This document shows, piece by piece, positions 26,142 through 38,137 of a DNA stretch of 64,000 bases. Location of the stretch: assembly GCA_023374045.1 (NCBI GenBank), contig CM041777.1, positions 480,973,594 through 481,037,593 on the forward strand, given 5' to 3'. The position numbers were made by a program, and so were the translations under genes. The notes beneath the pieces are model-generated. The model was not told the origin of the DNA and ran no database searches. It saw nothing but the letters and a program-made list of their open reading frames with translations. The DNA comes from Limonium bicolor (Eukaryota > Streptophyta > Magnoliopsida > Caryophyllales > Plumbaginaceae). Numbering within the stretch: the stretch's first letter is position 1; every line of letters begins with the position of its first letter.

Positions 26142-27201
26142 TGTAACACCCTGGATTTTACCTTAAAAGAGCTTATGAAATACAAATCTAACGGCGCAAA
26201 CAACATTAAAAACGGACTTCAAACGAGACCTAAAAGTGTAAAATAGAGTTGGTCCGAACTTGTGTCCGGACATAGATGTTCGGACACAAGTCGAGAGTTA
26301 GAAAACTGGAAAGCGACAATGTTTGAACTTGTGTCTGGACTTCGAAGTTCGGACACAAGTCGAGTTTCAAAACTTTTGGAAAATCCCTTAGGTGGTCCGA
26401 ACATTGGTCTGAACTTGCAAGTTCGGACATAGGTCGAGACTTGCAAGCTAGACCCGTCCTCGCATGCTGTCCGAACTTGACGCTCGGACAGATGTTCGGA
26501 CACAGCCAAACGACAAAAACCTTTGAAATCTTTCGGAGCCTGTCCGAACATTGATATCCGGACGGACGTTCGGACAGGTCCCTAAGTGCAGTTTTAATGC
26601 GTAAACAGAAACCAAAACCACAAGAATACATATAAGAACCATAACAACAATATGGAAAACATTTAAATGGGTAAAGTTATTAATAAGTACCACAGTACAA
26701 GCTCAAACTCTATAAGGTCGATTCGTAAACTGTCAAGAACATTGTCAGTAAACACTATAATAAATGCAACCTTAAAACAGTAGCGGATTCAAAACATCCA
26801 GGGCATTACCGCCACACCCAACTCCCTGGGTGCTCAGGCTAATGAAATCATTAAAACAACAACATAGCTATCTCAAATTCAACTTTATGCGGAAGCCAAA
26901 ATAAATACCAAGTTGTAAAATCTTAAAAACAACACAACAACTCCAAAACATCGTAATTCAGACATTGTCTCAATAACTCATAATTCCTAAGCTATGTGAT
27001 TTCGCCGTCCCGATCCCCACACTTAGTCATCCATACCTGCGATCATAAAACATAGACAAAACACAGAAAGGATCGCACAAATCAGAAAAACTGAGTAAAG
27101 GCTACCTTAACCTGTAAAATGCTTTTGAAACTCATTTGCTATTTGTCAATCAGGTGAGAACGATTTAGTGAACGTTAGAGGAACTTCCAAAATTCTTAAT
27201 A
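26142..27201 (-). repeat. 3' LTR of element 3, left part
   Basis: It begins TGTAACACCCTGG on the plus strand, the R-U5 end pattern of the minus-strand LTRs in this window. It breaks off at 27201 where the tandem array enters, and resumes at 53955 after the same five bases TAATA. Positions 26240-26590 hold a chain of hairpin-forming GTCCGAAC/GTTCGGAC motifs. Open frames crossing that chain reflect the repeat, not protein. Confidence 0.75.
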
Positions 27202-30200
27202 TGTAACACCCCTACTACGCACTTAACAACTAACTGAAATCACAATGGAAGTAAACAACTAGAACATTAACTAAACGGGTTGGTGCTACACGCCGTTAGC
27301 CACCCACGTGGCTAACAAGGCAGAATAAATACAAATTGTACCGGTCTGATGATCAGACTCCCGAGTATAGTACTAAAAACCAAAATACATAATCAACAAT
27401 ACCGAGTATTAATATTTACATCCATAACTGTATAACTGTCAAAACACCGCCACCGTTATAACAACAAAACCACAATATACCGCCACGGGAGCACAGACGC
27501 ATCCCGGGTCCGAACATCCAAAAACCATCAAAAGTATTTCATTAACCTAGAATCTAGAGCCACTCCGCCTCTTCGATCCTCATCCTGCAACATAGGAAAA
27601 CAATATGGTGCCCCAAAGGGGCTCAGCAACTCATGGCTGGCATGGCTAACGTGCAGCCCATCGACTACCGGGATACACGCAACCAATTGTCATGATAACA
27701 TGGCATTGATTTTAAACAAACAATTTACATAACATAGCAATAAGAATTGCATCACAACATAACATATAACATAACGAGTACGGTTCTCTTTAGGAACCGA
27801 ACCAATACATAGTCAATTTACCCGGTGAGCCTAGAGATTGTTGCCAAACTCATGCTAAGCTCGTTACATAACTCGTTACCGTCCGGTTAAATGAACGGTT
27901 AACTTAACCCATAGGTGTGTCGGATATAGTAATCCAAGCACACCGAACAAACATAGTATGCCCCTGAGCCCGACGTGAGTCAGTAAAATAGCCTTGGATA
28001 AGCTAAAGGGAAGGTTGGAACCAAAAGGGGAAACAACCATAACATACAAAGAGAGTCGAACCGGTTATGACATCGACCCCCATACTACACACGCGTGGCC
28101 AGAACACTCCGGACTCTCACTCCCCCGTTAGTACTTGTTAGAAGTCCCATTATTGAAACTTAATAAGTTAATTCACAAGCAAGTGTTTAGGTCTAGTTAG
28201 ACACGCACAAGGGAGATGAGACATAACTTACCAACACAATAATATTAACAACGGTAAACTCGTTTCATGAATTAAGTCTTCCAAGGTCATAAACACACAA
28301 AAAAGCAAACAACACACAAGCCGGTGTAAACCGGTAGGCAACAGACTGCAAGAAAACCATACCCTGGTCCCTGCTTCGGTTGGTTTCCACCGTAGGCAAC
28401 TCCTATACATAATTAATAGCGTCGGTTAATTAACTTACTCAACTTATAATTTACTAAGTGTTTACATGTTTTCATAACATGTTTTATCCTTAATCTTACA
28501 CTTATTTATCTTTATTATACATACTAGGGTCTACTACATAACTCTCATTCTCTTTCTTAAATTTAAAGATTTTTTTTAAAGTTCTGGTCCGGACCGCCCC
28601 ACTGGGGAGGTCCCAGGGGCGGTCCACAACAGAAACTCCCACGCCTGCAGCAAACAACTGGACCTCCCCACAGGGGGGGTCCCTAGGGGCGGTCCACTGC
28701 AGAACCAATTTTCTAAAGTGTTTTTCTCCTCTTTTTGAACTCCAAATTCATCCCAATTTTTTCCTATGCTTTACACATGTTTTCCCACATGTTTTAACAT
28801 CTTTTGGGCACACTAAAACCCCCTCTAATCATCCCAAAAACTCCTTAAACTTTAACTCAACTTTTACTAAATCCTTAACACTAAGAACATTTTTTTCTTA
28901 CACTTGTAACTTGTATTCTTGCCTAAAACTTCACCTAACCAAAGTGTTCCCTCACTACCTTATAACCACCCCTTTATATATCATTTGCACTACAACCATC
29001 CCCTTTACACAAACTTCCTAGGTCCTTCCCAAAAGCTCTTATTTTAAACCTTCACAAGGCATTGCTCTTTCATTGTTCACCAAACTTTGCACAAGACTAA
29101 AACATAATCTTACCACTACTTTGGTACGCTTACAATCACCTATTTGATTCTTTAAACTTCCATGAACAATGCCCAAGTCATTCTCATACTTATGAACACC
29201 TAAATTCCCTTTCTTTCACCAAATCAACCCTTAACAATTCCTTGTGAAACCTAGGTCACCAAACTTCATTAAAACACCTAAGCTTCTTATTTTCTACTCA
29301 AATTTTGACATAGCTCCGTTAGTATTTCCTTACACACCAAACACAAGGTTTCTCACCCTTGAACACTCAAGAACACTTATCCACACAAAAATGTTTACAC
29401 ACAACTAAGCCTTAAACTACACTACATAACAATATAGTGCATAATTTAATTTGCTTGGCACTTCTGCCCTTAAATTGCATGGCTCTTAGGCCCTTAAATT
29501 GCATAAACCTTAAACACTGAATTTCCCACATAGTATTTGCCTTTGACCTGCGAATACATACAACAACACATATGCCTTTTAATAAACCCTTGTGAGTATT
29601 TTTCTAGCTCATTTACCATTGGCTCCTTAAGTAGTTTAGTAAGCATTTTAAAGCTCAATTTTCCTAAGGCACTTTAGGTTAGGTTATTTACCTCTTTTCC
29701 TTTCAAACTTCTTTCTTGTTTCTTTAAATGGGAAATGAGCAAGGAACTTGATCACTTGTCAATCTTCTATCCACACACAAGTAAAGATAATGAGCATTAA
29801 GCTTCATGCTTATACTCATTAATAAACCTTAGGTTATATAATGTCTTAAAACACATAAATGAATGTTTACCTTAGAATTGAATAGGAATTGGATTAAGTA
29901 GCAAGAGAGGACTCCACATAGTCCTTTGAAGATTGGAATGAGCTAAGAATGAGCAAAAGAAAACACCATGAAGAAGGTGATTTCGGTCACATATGAAAAA
30001 AAGAGGAAATGAAGTTTTTCTTTGAGTTTCCTTACCTTGAAGCAATGGAGAACAATAAGGTGTGAAAAGATGAGCTCAAGCTCCTTCCATGGTGATTCCT
30101 CTTGGCACCGAAATGGAGGTTTTGGAGTTTTGAAAAGACAAGATTGTAGAGCTTGACTAAACTAGGAGAATGGTGGTCTTGGAATTATTTTTGGAGCATG

Positions 30201-31499
30201 GAGCTAGGAGATATGGACAATCAAAGATGGAGGTGGTATATGGGCTGTAGCAAAACCGTGAATGAAGAAGAGAGGAAGGATGAAGACGGTGGGAATTCAA
30301 GAGGGAAATGAAAAGATAATGAGCATTAAGCTTCATGCTTATACTCATTAATAAACCTTAGGTTATATAATGTCTTAAAACACATAAATGAATGTTTACC
30401 TTAGAATTGAATAGGAATTGGATTAAGTAGCAAGAGAGGACTCCACATAGTCCTTTGAAGATTGGAATGAGCTAAGAATGAGCAAAAGAAAACACCATGA
30501 AGAAGGTGATTTCGGTCACATATGAAAAAAAGAGGAAATGAAGTTTTTTCTTTGAGTTTCCTTACCTTGAAGCAATGGAGAACAATAAGGTGTGAAAAGA
30601 TGAGCTCAAGCTCCTTCCATGGTGATTCCTCTTGGCACCGAAATGGAGGTTTTGGAGTTTGAAAAGACAAGATTGTAGAGCTTGACTAAACTAGGAGAAT
30701 GGTGGTCTTGGAATTATTTTTGGAGCATGGAGCTAGGAGATATGGACAATCAAAGATGGAGGTGGTATATGGGCTGTAGCAAAACCGTGAATGAAGAAGA
30801 GAGGAAGGATGAAGACGGTGGGAATTCAAGAGGGAAATGAAAAGTGAGGTGAGAGGTTACTTTGTTAAGATATTATAAGTAAAAGGTGAATAGTGAATTT
30901 ACTTACTTTTCCTCTCTTCTTTATTTTCCTAGCTAAGTGTGGTGAGTCACACTTAAAAAACCGGCCCCCTTGGTCAAATGAGGCACATTGTGGTCTTTGT
31001 TGACCATTTAGTTGACTTACATTGACTAATGTCTTAAACTAGCACTATTTGGTTACTATTCACTAAACAAGGCACATAATTGTGAAATTTAGATTTCCCA
31101 TTGATTTAGACTTCCTAATGTGATACTAAGTAGTACACATGTTAATTAAAGAGTAATGATGGACATTTAGCCATTCAAAACCCATTTACAAGACAATTTT
31201 TCAAAAATGTGCTTTAAGACTCCTTAAAGCACATTTTGTGTTTTAACTTGTTTCCAATCTTGGTTTTCTTTGGCAAATGATTTAATATGTTCAATAACAT
31301 GTAAATAAGGTCTTGTAGGCTCCTAGAGTCTAAACCAAGGCTATCCCAAGCTTAGAGCACTTTTTGCTCTAATTGCCTTTATGGTATTTTATAGTGTTTT
31401 CTATGGTTTAAATTGTTCACTAATGTTTCTAAGGCCCTTTTAGCCTTATTATGCCATATTTTAGTGTTTAAACAACATATAAAGGTTTGGGGTATTTCA
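27202..31499 (-). repeat. LTR-A (3' LTR of copy 1), about 4.3 kb
   Basis: Longer than LTR-B because of a 529-bp tandem duplication (29786-30314 and 30315-30842). It contains a GC-rich island of GGTCC/GGACC palindromes at 28588-28698. No coding sequence; open frames at 30157-30670 lie within the duplication. Confidence 0.9.
29786..30842. repeat. 529-bp tandem duplication in LTR-A
   Basis: Two almost identical copies starting GATAATGAGCATTAAGC. LTR-B and LTR-C have one copy, so the duplication arose in LTR-A alone. Confidence 0.95.
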
Positions 31500-31520
31500 A
31501 TCTACCCTCCTTAAAAGAAC
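31500..31520 (-). other. Polypurine tract of copy 1
   Basis: The minus strand reads CTTTTAAGGAGGGTAGAT immediately before the LTR start TGAAATACC. Copy 2 has an uninterrupted GGGGGG. Confidence 0.8.
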
Positions 31521-31740
31521 TTTGCCCCCAAAGTTCACACTTCCCACATATCTTTAATATTAAAGCACGGGGGTTACTTATAAACTAATACTTCCATAAC
31601 AACATTAACAACATACTTACATAACATCGGACACAAGGTCCAAACAACATAACATCATTCAGACATAACGATCTGTAACATAACAACATAACATAGACGA
31701 TGTATTTCAATACATGGCGTACACATAACCGAAACGGCTC

Positions 31741-34403
31741 TACCCCCCTTACAGACTTATGGCAAGTGTCTTGAGTCTTAGTATCCAGAATCCGTACGGG
31801 AGTCTCCACTGATCGCATGGTCGGCTCTAAGGTTAGCCTTTCAGGCTGAAGTACATGAGACAGATGAGACATATATTTCTTCAACTGGGACACATGAAAT
31901 ACATCATGTACCTTGCCCAGCTCAGCAGGTAAATCTAGCTTGTAAGCTACCGGGCCTATCCGCTCTGTCACAATATAAGGCCCCGCATATTTCGGGCTCA
32001 ACTTGCCTTTCTGGCCAAAACGAAACACTCCCTTCATGGGGGATACTCTAAGAAATACCTGGTCGCCTATGGCGAACTCCAGGTCACGTCTGCACACATC
32101 GGTGTATGCTTTATGCCTATCCTGAGCTGCTTTCATGTTAGCCCGGATCTGACGTACTTTGCTTGTACTTGCTTCAGATACTCTGGTCCTATAATGACCG
32201 TCTCACTCGACTCATCCCAGCATAATGGCGTGCGGCATGGTCTACTGTACAAAGCCTGGAAGAGAGACATCTTGATCGAAGCATGGTAACTGTTGTTGTA
32301 GCTAAACACAATCAGATGTAACTTATCAATCCAGCTGGTCTGAAAGTCAAGTGCACATGCACATAACATATCCTCAAGTGTCTGGATGGTGCGCTCACTC
32401 TAACCATCTGTCTGTGGGTGGAACGCTGTACTTAGCTTCAGCTCGGTACCAAGCGCTTCCCGTGTAGTTCTCCAGTACCTCAAGAGGAATCTGGTATCCC
32501 TATCAGACACGATAGTCTTTGGTACCCCATGGTGCCGTACAATCTCTCGGACGAAGAGCTCTGCTAGCCTCGCCACTTTCCAGGTGTCCTTCATCGGTAT
32601 GAATCGGGCCACCTTGGTCAGTCGGTCAACAACGACCCAAATCATATTCAGACCTCCCCTTGTAGGCGGAAGCCCTACTACGAAGTCAATGGAGATATCA
32701 TGAAACTTCCACTCAGGCACTGGCATTGGCTGTACCATACCACCAGGCCGTCGGTGCTCAAACTTGACCTTCTGACATGTGAGACACCTTACCACACAAT
32801 CATTCACATCCTTTTTCTTACCAGTCCACCAAAAATATCTTTTCATATCCTTATACATTTTTGAAGCTCCGGGGTGAATCGAAGTTGTAGAACAGTGGGA
32901 TTCACTCAGTATGCGCTCTTTCAGCTCAGCGCTACTCCTCGGAATACATAGTCGGCCATTCAGCCTAATCAGGTCATCATCGTGGAGTCGGAAATCATAC
33001 TTCTGACCCTCGAATGTGCCATCAATAAGCTTCTGCCTAATCTCTAACATTACTGATCCGTCATCTGAGCACTCCGCACCTCTCAACCAAGCTAGAATGA
33101 GAGACTAGCGAATGGAGAGAGTGTGCTCGGCGACTCAGTGCGTCAGCTACCACATTTACCTTACCCTCTTTATACTGCAGGTTGATGTCGTAATCGTTTA
33201 GAAACTCGACCCACCTTCTTTGTCTCATGTTCAACTCCTTCTGAGTGAACAAGTACTTCAAACTCTTGTGGTCAGAATAAATTGTCACGCTTACCCCATA
33301 CAAATGATGTCACCATATCTTCAGTGCGAAGACAATGGCACCCAATTCTAAGTCGTGGGTAGGGTAGTTCTCTTCATGCTTCTTCAGCTGTCGGGAGGCG
33401 TATGCTACGAACTTCCCATGTTGCATTATAATACACAACCCATACCTCTTCCGGATGCGTCGCAGTAGACCTCAAAACCATCTGGACCGTCTGGTATAGT
33501 CAGGACTGGTGCAGATGTCAGAGCATCCTTGAGACTCTGAAAAGAACTCTTACAGTCGACTGTCCACTCGAATGGTGCATCCTTCTTCATCAAGGAAGTC
33601 ATCGGCTTCGAGACACTGGAGAATTCCTTTACAAACCTCCTGTAATACCCTGCCAAACCGAGGAAGCTCCGGATGTCGGTAACTGTCTTTGGCCTAGGCC
33701 AGGTGCGCACTGCATCTATCTTGGCCGGATCAACAGCGATCCCAGCCTCGGAAATAACATGACCAAGGAATGAAACTTGGTTTAACCAGAATTCACACTT
33801 AGAGAATTTGGCATACAACTGATTCTCTCTCAATGTCTGCAACACACTTCTCAGGTGGCTTTCATGCTCACATTTCGATTTCGAATACACTAGGATATCG
33901 TCGATGAAGACTACTACCGACTTGTCCAACTGGTCTCGGAACAAGAGGTTCATTAAATCCATGAACTTGGCTGGTGCATTGGATAACCCAAACGGCATAA
34001 CCGTAAACTCATAGTGACCGTATCTGGTTCTGAAAGCGGTCTTCTCAATGTCACCCTCTCGAATTGCTATCTGATGGTAACCGGATCGTAAGTTAATCTT
34101 GGAGAACACTGATGCTCCTTTCAACTGGTCAAATAAATCGTCAATACAGGGTTGAGGATAACGGTTCTTCACCGTAACTGCATTCAGCTCTCTGTAGTCG
34201 ATGCAGGGGCGGAGGCTACCGTCCTTCTTCTTCACGAAGAGGACCGGCGCTCCCCATGGTGAAACGCTCGGGCGAATGAATCCCTTGTCGAGTAGGTCTC
34301 TCTGCTGCTCCTTGAGCCCTGTCATTTCAGCTGGAGCCATACGGTAGGGCGCCTTCGCTATTGGTCCGGTTCCTGGCACCAATTGAATCTCAAATTCAAC
34401 TTC
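31741..34403 (-). pseudogene. pol: pol of copy 1: RT, RNase H and integrase, broken
   Basis: RT begins near 34400 and shows the Ty3-type palm signature FIDD (near 33910) and the [10 protein letters not shown] block. RNase H follows with FEVYCDASG and TIYSDHKSL, ending VADALSRR. Integrase has an HHCC-type zinc-binding region near 32800-32930 and the DDE core starting IDFVVGLPP. Damage: a frameshift near 33425, a lost base near 33085, a TAG at 32400-32402 where copy 2 has CAG, and frame breaks near 32140. The integrase tail stops after DTKTQDTCHKSVR because about 141 bp containing the chromodomain-like end are missing at 31748. The reading is separated from protease by the solo LTR. Confidence 0.92.
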
Positions 34404-34408
34404 CCGTG

Positions 34409-36445
34409 TGTGAGCCTCGATTTTAAACCCTATCCCGTGTTGATTAAATTGATTGGGGCCTGGTCGGGTTTTAGGTCCACTTATAACCTAAAATTAATAA
34501 CTATGTCATCAAACAATAATTATTAAAACCTAAGCTAGCTCACTGGAACCTATTATGAGTCGCCACCTAATTTTTACCTAGATCAAATTAGGAAAGGAGA
34601 GTTCGGGTTCGGGGGCTTGATATTCGACTTAATTAGGGTTCAATTACTTTCATTACCCCTAGAAGTCGTTTTTCCTCTACTTAGTTTAATTACGGCTTAT
34701 TACGAGTTGTTTTAACCTAAGTGCGCGAGCTTCTGTTTTTTGTATTTTTTAGCATTTTTTGACAGAAAATTAAAATAAAAATTAAAGATTCCTAAACTGG
34801 GGTTTCGGAGGCAGAATTAGGTCAAATTTTGTTTCCGTCCGTGGCTACGGACCTAATGTCCGAACCCGCGGACCCTAGTTAACCTATGTGAACATAAAAG
34901 TCGAATTAAACAGAAAACACAATTTTGCAAGGTCGGGGCCACAGACAGGATGTCCGTGGGCCCGGACATTATTTTAGAAAACCTAAATTTTGAATTTTTA
35001 AAAATCCCGCCGCCGTCCGTGGGCGTCCGGGCTTACGGACAGGGAGTCCGGGACCCCGACATGACGTCCGTGGGTGCGGACCGCCCTCGGACGGCGGCGT
35101 TGAGGCTGTTCCCGAAGGTGTTTTGGCTCAAATTTTATGGGTGTGTAGCCTGAAAGATGTACAAGACGTTAGTGATTGAAAGTTTTCAATTTGAAATCAA
35201 ATTTAATGCGAAACTTAACGAACAAGTTAGAAGGCAGAAACACAAACAAACCTTAATTCAGAAGCAAGGAAAAACCAATTCAGTTAGCGATTTCAACCAG
35301 AATTGTATTTTGACCAGAAGGGTTAGAGAATTTGGTTTTTACCCTGTTTTGATTTCGAAAACTTGTTGTTCCTTCACGTCGGGAATCTCTGAAAGCTTCG
35401 TTGGTGGCCGATCCGGTTCGACTTTGACCCGAGCTTCTGACCTCTTCTTCCTTGTGTTGTTAAGCACGTTTTGGTTCTGTATTTGTGGTGTTTTTATGCT
35501 TGGAAGTTCAATGAGAGAAGAAAGAATGTGTTTTTGGTGATTTTGGGATGATTTCGGTAGAGTTTCGGTGTTGGGAGTGTTGAAAACGTGGGAGGCAAGT
35601 AGACGGCTGTGTTTTTTGACTATGGGGATCATCTACCGTGCCCTAGGTCGTTTTTGGAAGGCCTTTTATAGAAAGAGCATGGCCAAGTTGATAGAACAGT
35701 ATTTTTATCTAAAACCTTGATTTTGTGCTCTAAGAGAATCTGATTTTTTAAAATATGTTTCAAGCCGATAAAAATTATGAAAATTTAACTGAAGGTAAAG
35801 AATGATTTTTAGGAGTTTTGAGAGTTGGAATCGGGTTATTTTGATAAATAACCGATTAGATAAAAATCTCACAATCTGGAATCTCCCAAAATTCATAACT
35901 TATTATTGGAAAGTCTAAATTACGAAATTCCAACGGAATTAGTCTCTAATAATCATCCTCTACCCTGTGTTAAACTTTCATGACATTTTGTTTTGATTTC
36001 GGTATTTTCCAGAGGAGAGAGAAAATTGCAAAAATGATTGAATTTCTCTTTTAAATTTTGGGATAAGTTTCCAAATAAAATAATTTCAGGTTTATGACTG
36101 TATGTAGTCATGCTAACCATGTGACAATTTTATTTTAATTTTGAAAACCCTTTTATTTCTATTTTAAGGTTATTTCATGTGTTAATTATTAAAGAAACTA
36201 GCTTATTAAAAGCTTAATTTCCAGAATAAATATTATCAGAAAATCATGAAATACCTTTCATGATGACTATGATATTTGGGAGTGTTTGGAGGTTATGAAC
36301 AAGTCATATGAAAAATAAAAAATCCCGAAAATGTCCTTAGAAAATCCCGCCTTGGTGCTTTTTGACCCCTTTTGCCCTTTCTAACATGTATGTCATAGAG
36401 ACTACTCCGGGGGGGGGGGGGGGGGTTGAAATTTTGGGTATAACA
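34409..36445. mobile_element. Solo LTR inserted between protease and RT of copy 1
   Basis: 2037 bp with ends TGTGAGCC...TATAACA, flanked by a perfect 5-bp duplication CCGTG (34404-34408 and 36446-36450). Copy 2 shows the uninterrupted target at about 46586. There is no primer site, polypurine tract or coding region inside, so it is a solo LTR from a family different from the host element. It contains a GTCCG-rich island (34840-35095) and a run of about 18 G at 36408-36425. Orientation is unclear. Open frames at 34950-35632 are not recognisable proteins. Confidence 0.88.
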
Positions 36446-37066
36446 CCGTGCGGGCGGCATGCCCGACAGTTCCTTAGGAAATACATCAGGAAACTCCGAC
36501 ACTACCGGCACATCTGGGCTAAACTCTGGATCTCTCTCTATGTCCTGGACATAGCAGAGGTATACATCACTCCCCTTTCGCAACTCCCGGTACACACATA
36601 GCGGAGATAAGCTGAGTCGAAGGCTCCCTAGGTCTCTGTCGGTATGAGATAGTAACCCCAGTCGGACTCCGAAGAAGTAGTCGGTGCTCGGCACATAGGA
36701 TTCGACCCTTGTGCCGCTCCAACCAGTTCATCCCCACAATAACATCAAACCCAAGTCCGTCGAACTCTATCATGTCGATCGGAAACTCTTCACCCTTGAT
36801 TCGTACAATAGCACCTCGGTGATAGCGGGTACACTTGATCCGTTCTCTCGACGGGAGAGTGACTAGGAAGTCAAGCATCTCTTCACCGTTTAACCCCATC
36901 CTCTTCGCAAATGAAAGCGAAACAAACGTATGTGAGGCTCCAGAGTCGAACAAGATCGATGCGTCCACGCCATTAACTGGAAAGGTACCGGTGAGGATGG
37001 TGCCGCTCTTGCCGGCTTCAGCCTCATTACACACTCCCAGTATACCTCCCTTTCCGAGTGCACAAC
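36446..37066 (-). pseudogene. Protease and start of pol, copy 1
   Basis: Aspartic protease of Ty3/gypsy type: the active-site block FDSGASHTFVS and the flap-side ILT-GTFPVNG block are clear, followed by a linker ending VVSEFPDVFPKEL, the usual lead-in to RT. The frame is open back to a TGA just upstream of 37066, and a good acceptor ATATTAG lies at 37067-37073. From 37066 the frame is phase-compatible with the donor at the end of Gag. A 2-base loss near 36600 breaks the frame after the SAMC block, and the solo LTR cuts it at 36445. Confidence 0.85.
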
Positions 37067-37252
37067 CTAATATAGTTCACAAACTCGTAAGTACACAGTA
37101 ACAACACGGTTGATATACTCCAAAACAACGTCTTTTTATTCATTATCACACTCTTTACACCATAGGTCGGTTCACGCTGTCAACATATCTAACGTATACA
37201 TAATATCCTTAACATACAACTGGCTTCATTCGATTACATGGTTACACAAGGC

Positions 37253-37992
37253 TTAAAACTGCCGAAATGTCAAATTTAAACGTCCTGGTTTCATGTGTGT
37301 GGCATTGACTATCGTCGAAGGTGCGGTATTCAGTTTGATCTTCTTGATACCGTGATATAGCATCCTTGACTGCCCACCCATGATTAACACATCGCCTGAC
37401 TTCAACACCAACTTCTTTGCGAGATCAGCACGCTTCTGCTCGCCATACATAAACACTGCGGTATCACCAATGGACCAAGACACCACGGGTACTCCCTTAC
37501 TTAGAGACTCGGGTGTTTCATCCTTATCTTGGTGTAGACCTAACCGTCCACCTTTCTGGTAGAAGTTCATAATACATAAATCTGCCTTAACACCCGGAAT
37601 TGGATCCGATTCAACTTGCTGAGCAATTCCCACGGCGTGGTAAACGACCGCAAGGAACTCCTCAGGTATTTTTGGTACAGTTGCTCCGTCTTCAGCTCGC
37701 ACATCCTGATATGTCTTGGTGTAAGGGTTCCAGTCCTTACCCATGCACATCATCTTCAACTTCATCTTTGATCCGCTCGGGTATTCAGGTGTGTAGAAAC
37801 CTCCAGGGGCTGCTCCCAGCTCGTCGCATCGTCAGATGATGTGGATTTGTGCTTCCGGTGTCAGGTATCCATTTAACAATATCATACCTGGCTGAATAAC
37901 CTGACATTGCTCCATTGGGAAGTCGGTGATGCTGATGGTGGTTTATTCAGGGTTTGGTGTGGGTGGGATTGGATAGCAAATATTGAAGGTTC
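37253..37992 (-). pseudogene. AlkB-family 2OG/Fe(II) dioxygenase exon carried by copy 1
   Basis: From an ATG at 37915 the frame spans 220 codons and ends at a natural AlkB C-terminus (stop at 37253-37255). Family signatures are complete in the part from 37765: MNFYQKGGRLGLHQDKDE with iron ligands H and D (residues 78 and 80), distal iron ligand H in MLYHGIKK (138), and the 2OG-binding RLNLTFR (arginines 162 and 168). The upstream FYTPEYPSG...KMMCMGKDWNP block matches plant ALKBH1-type proteins as I know them. The family removes methyl groups oxidatively from nucleic-acid bases. Two stops break it here: TGA at 37832-37834 (CGA in copy 2) and TAA before the ATG (GAA in copy 2). It sits between Gag and protease, downstream of a predicted acceptor at 37993. 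Confidence 0.93.
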
Positions 37993-38137
37993 CTAAAGTT
38001 AAGAATTATCTAACTTAGGTAAATTATACTTTATACTTTAACTTTTCAATCACATGGTTGTTCATTTAGACTTGCTAACACTCATGCAAGAAATGCGGTA
38101 AGCAGTCAATTATTTCACACATCAGTTAAGGTAGTAC
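37993..38137 (-). other. Predicted intron 3, Gag to AlkB (copy 1)
   Basis: 145 nt, donor CCAG|GTACTA, acceptor TTAACTTTAG|GAACC, AT-rich, with several stops in the Gag frame. Joining is in phase 1 and reads from the Gag tail through a proline-rich linker into AlkB. The copy 2 equivalent is 48122-48266, also 145 nt. Confidence 0.6.

Larger units (their letters stand above)
37067..38137 (-). other. Predicted alternative intron, Gag to Pol, containing the AlkB exon (copy 1)
   Basis: The donor CCAG|GTACTA at 38137 can in principle join the acceptor TATATTAG at 37067. Both sides are phase 1, so Gag would continue into protease in frame and AlkB would be skipped. 1071 nt. This is inference from splice-site form and phase only. 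Confidence 0.5.

Noticed and set aside
26219..26693. Overlapping minus-strand frames of 80-133 codons
   Set aside because: They arise from the GTCCGAAC/GTTCGGAC hairpin chain in an LTR; several frames are open at once.
34950..35632. Open frames on both strands inside the 2-kb insertion
   Set aside because: The insertion has LTR ends and a target duplication, and the frames match no family.
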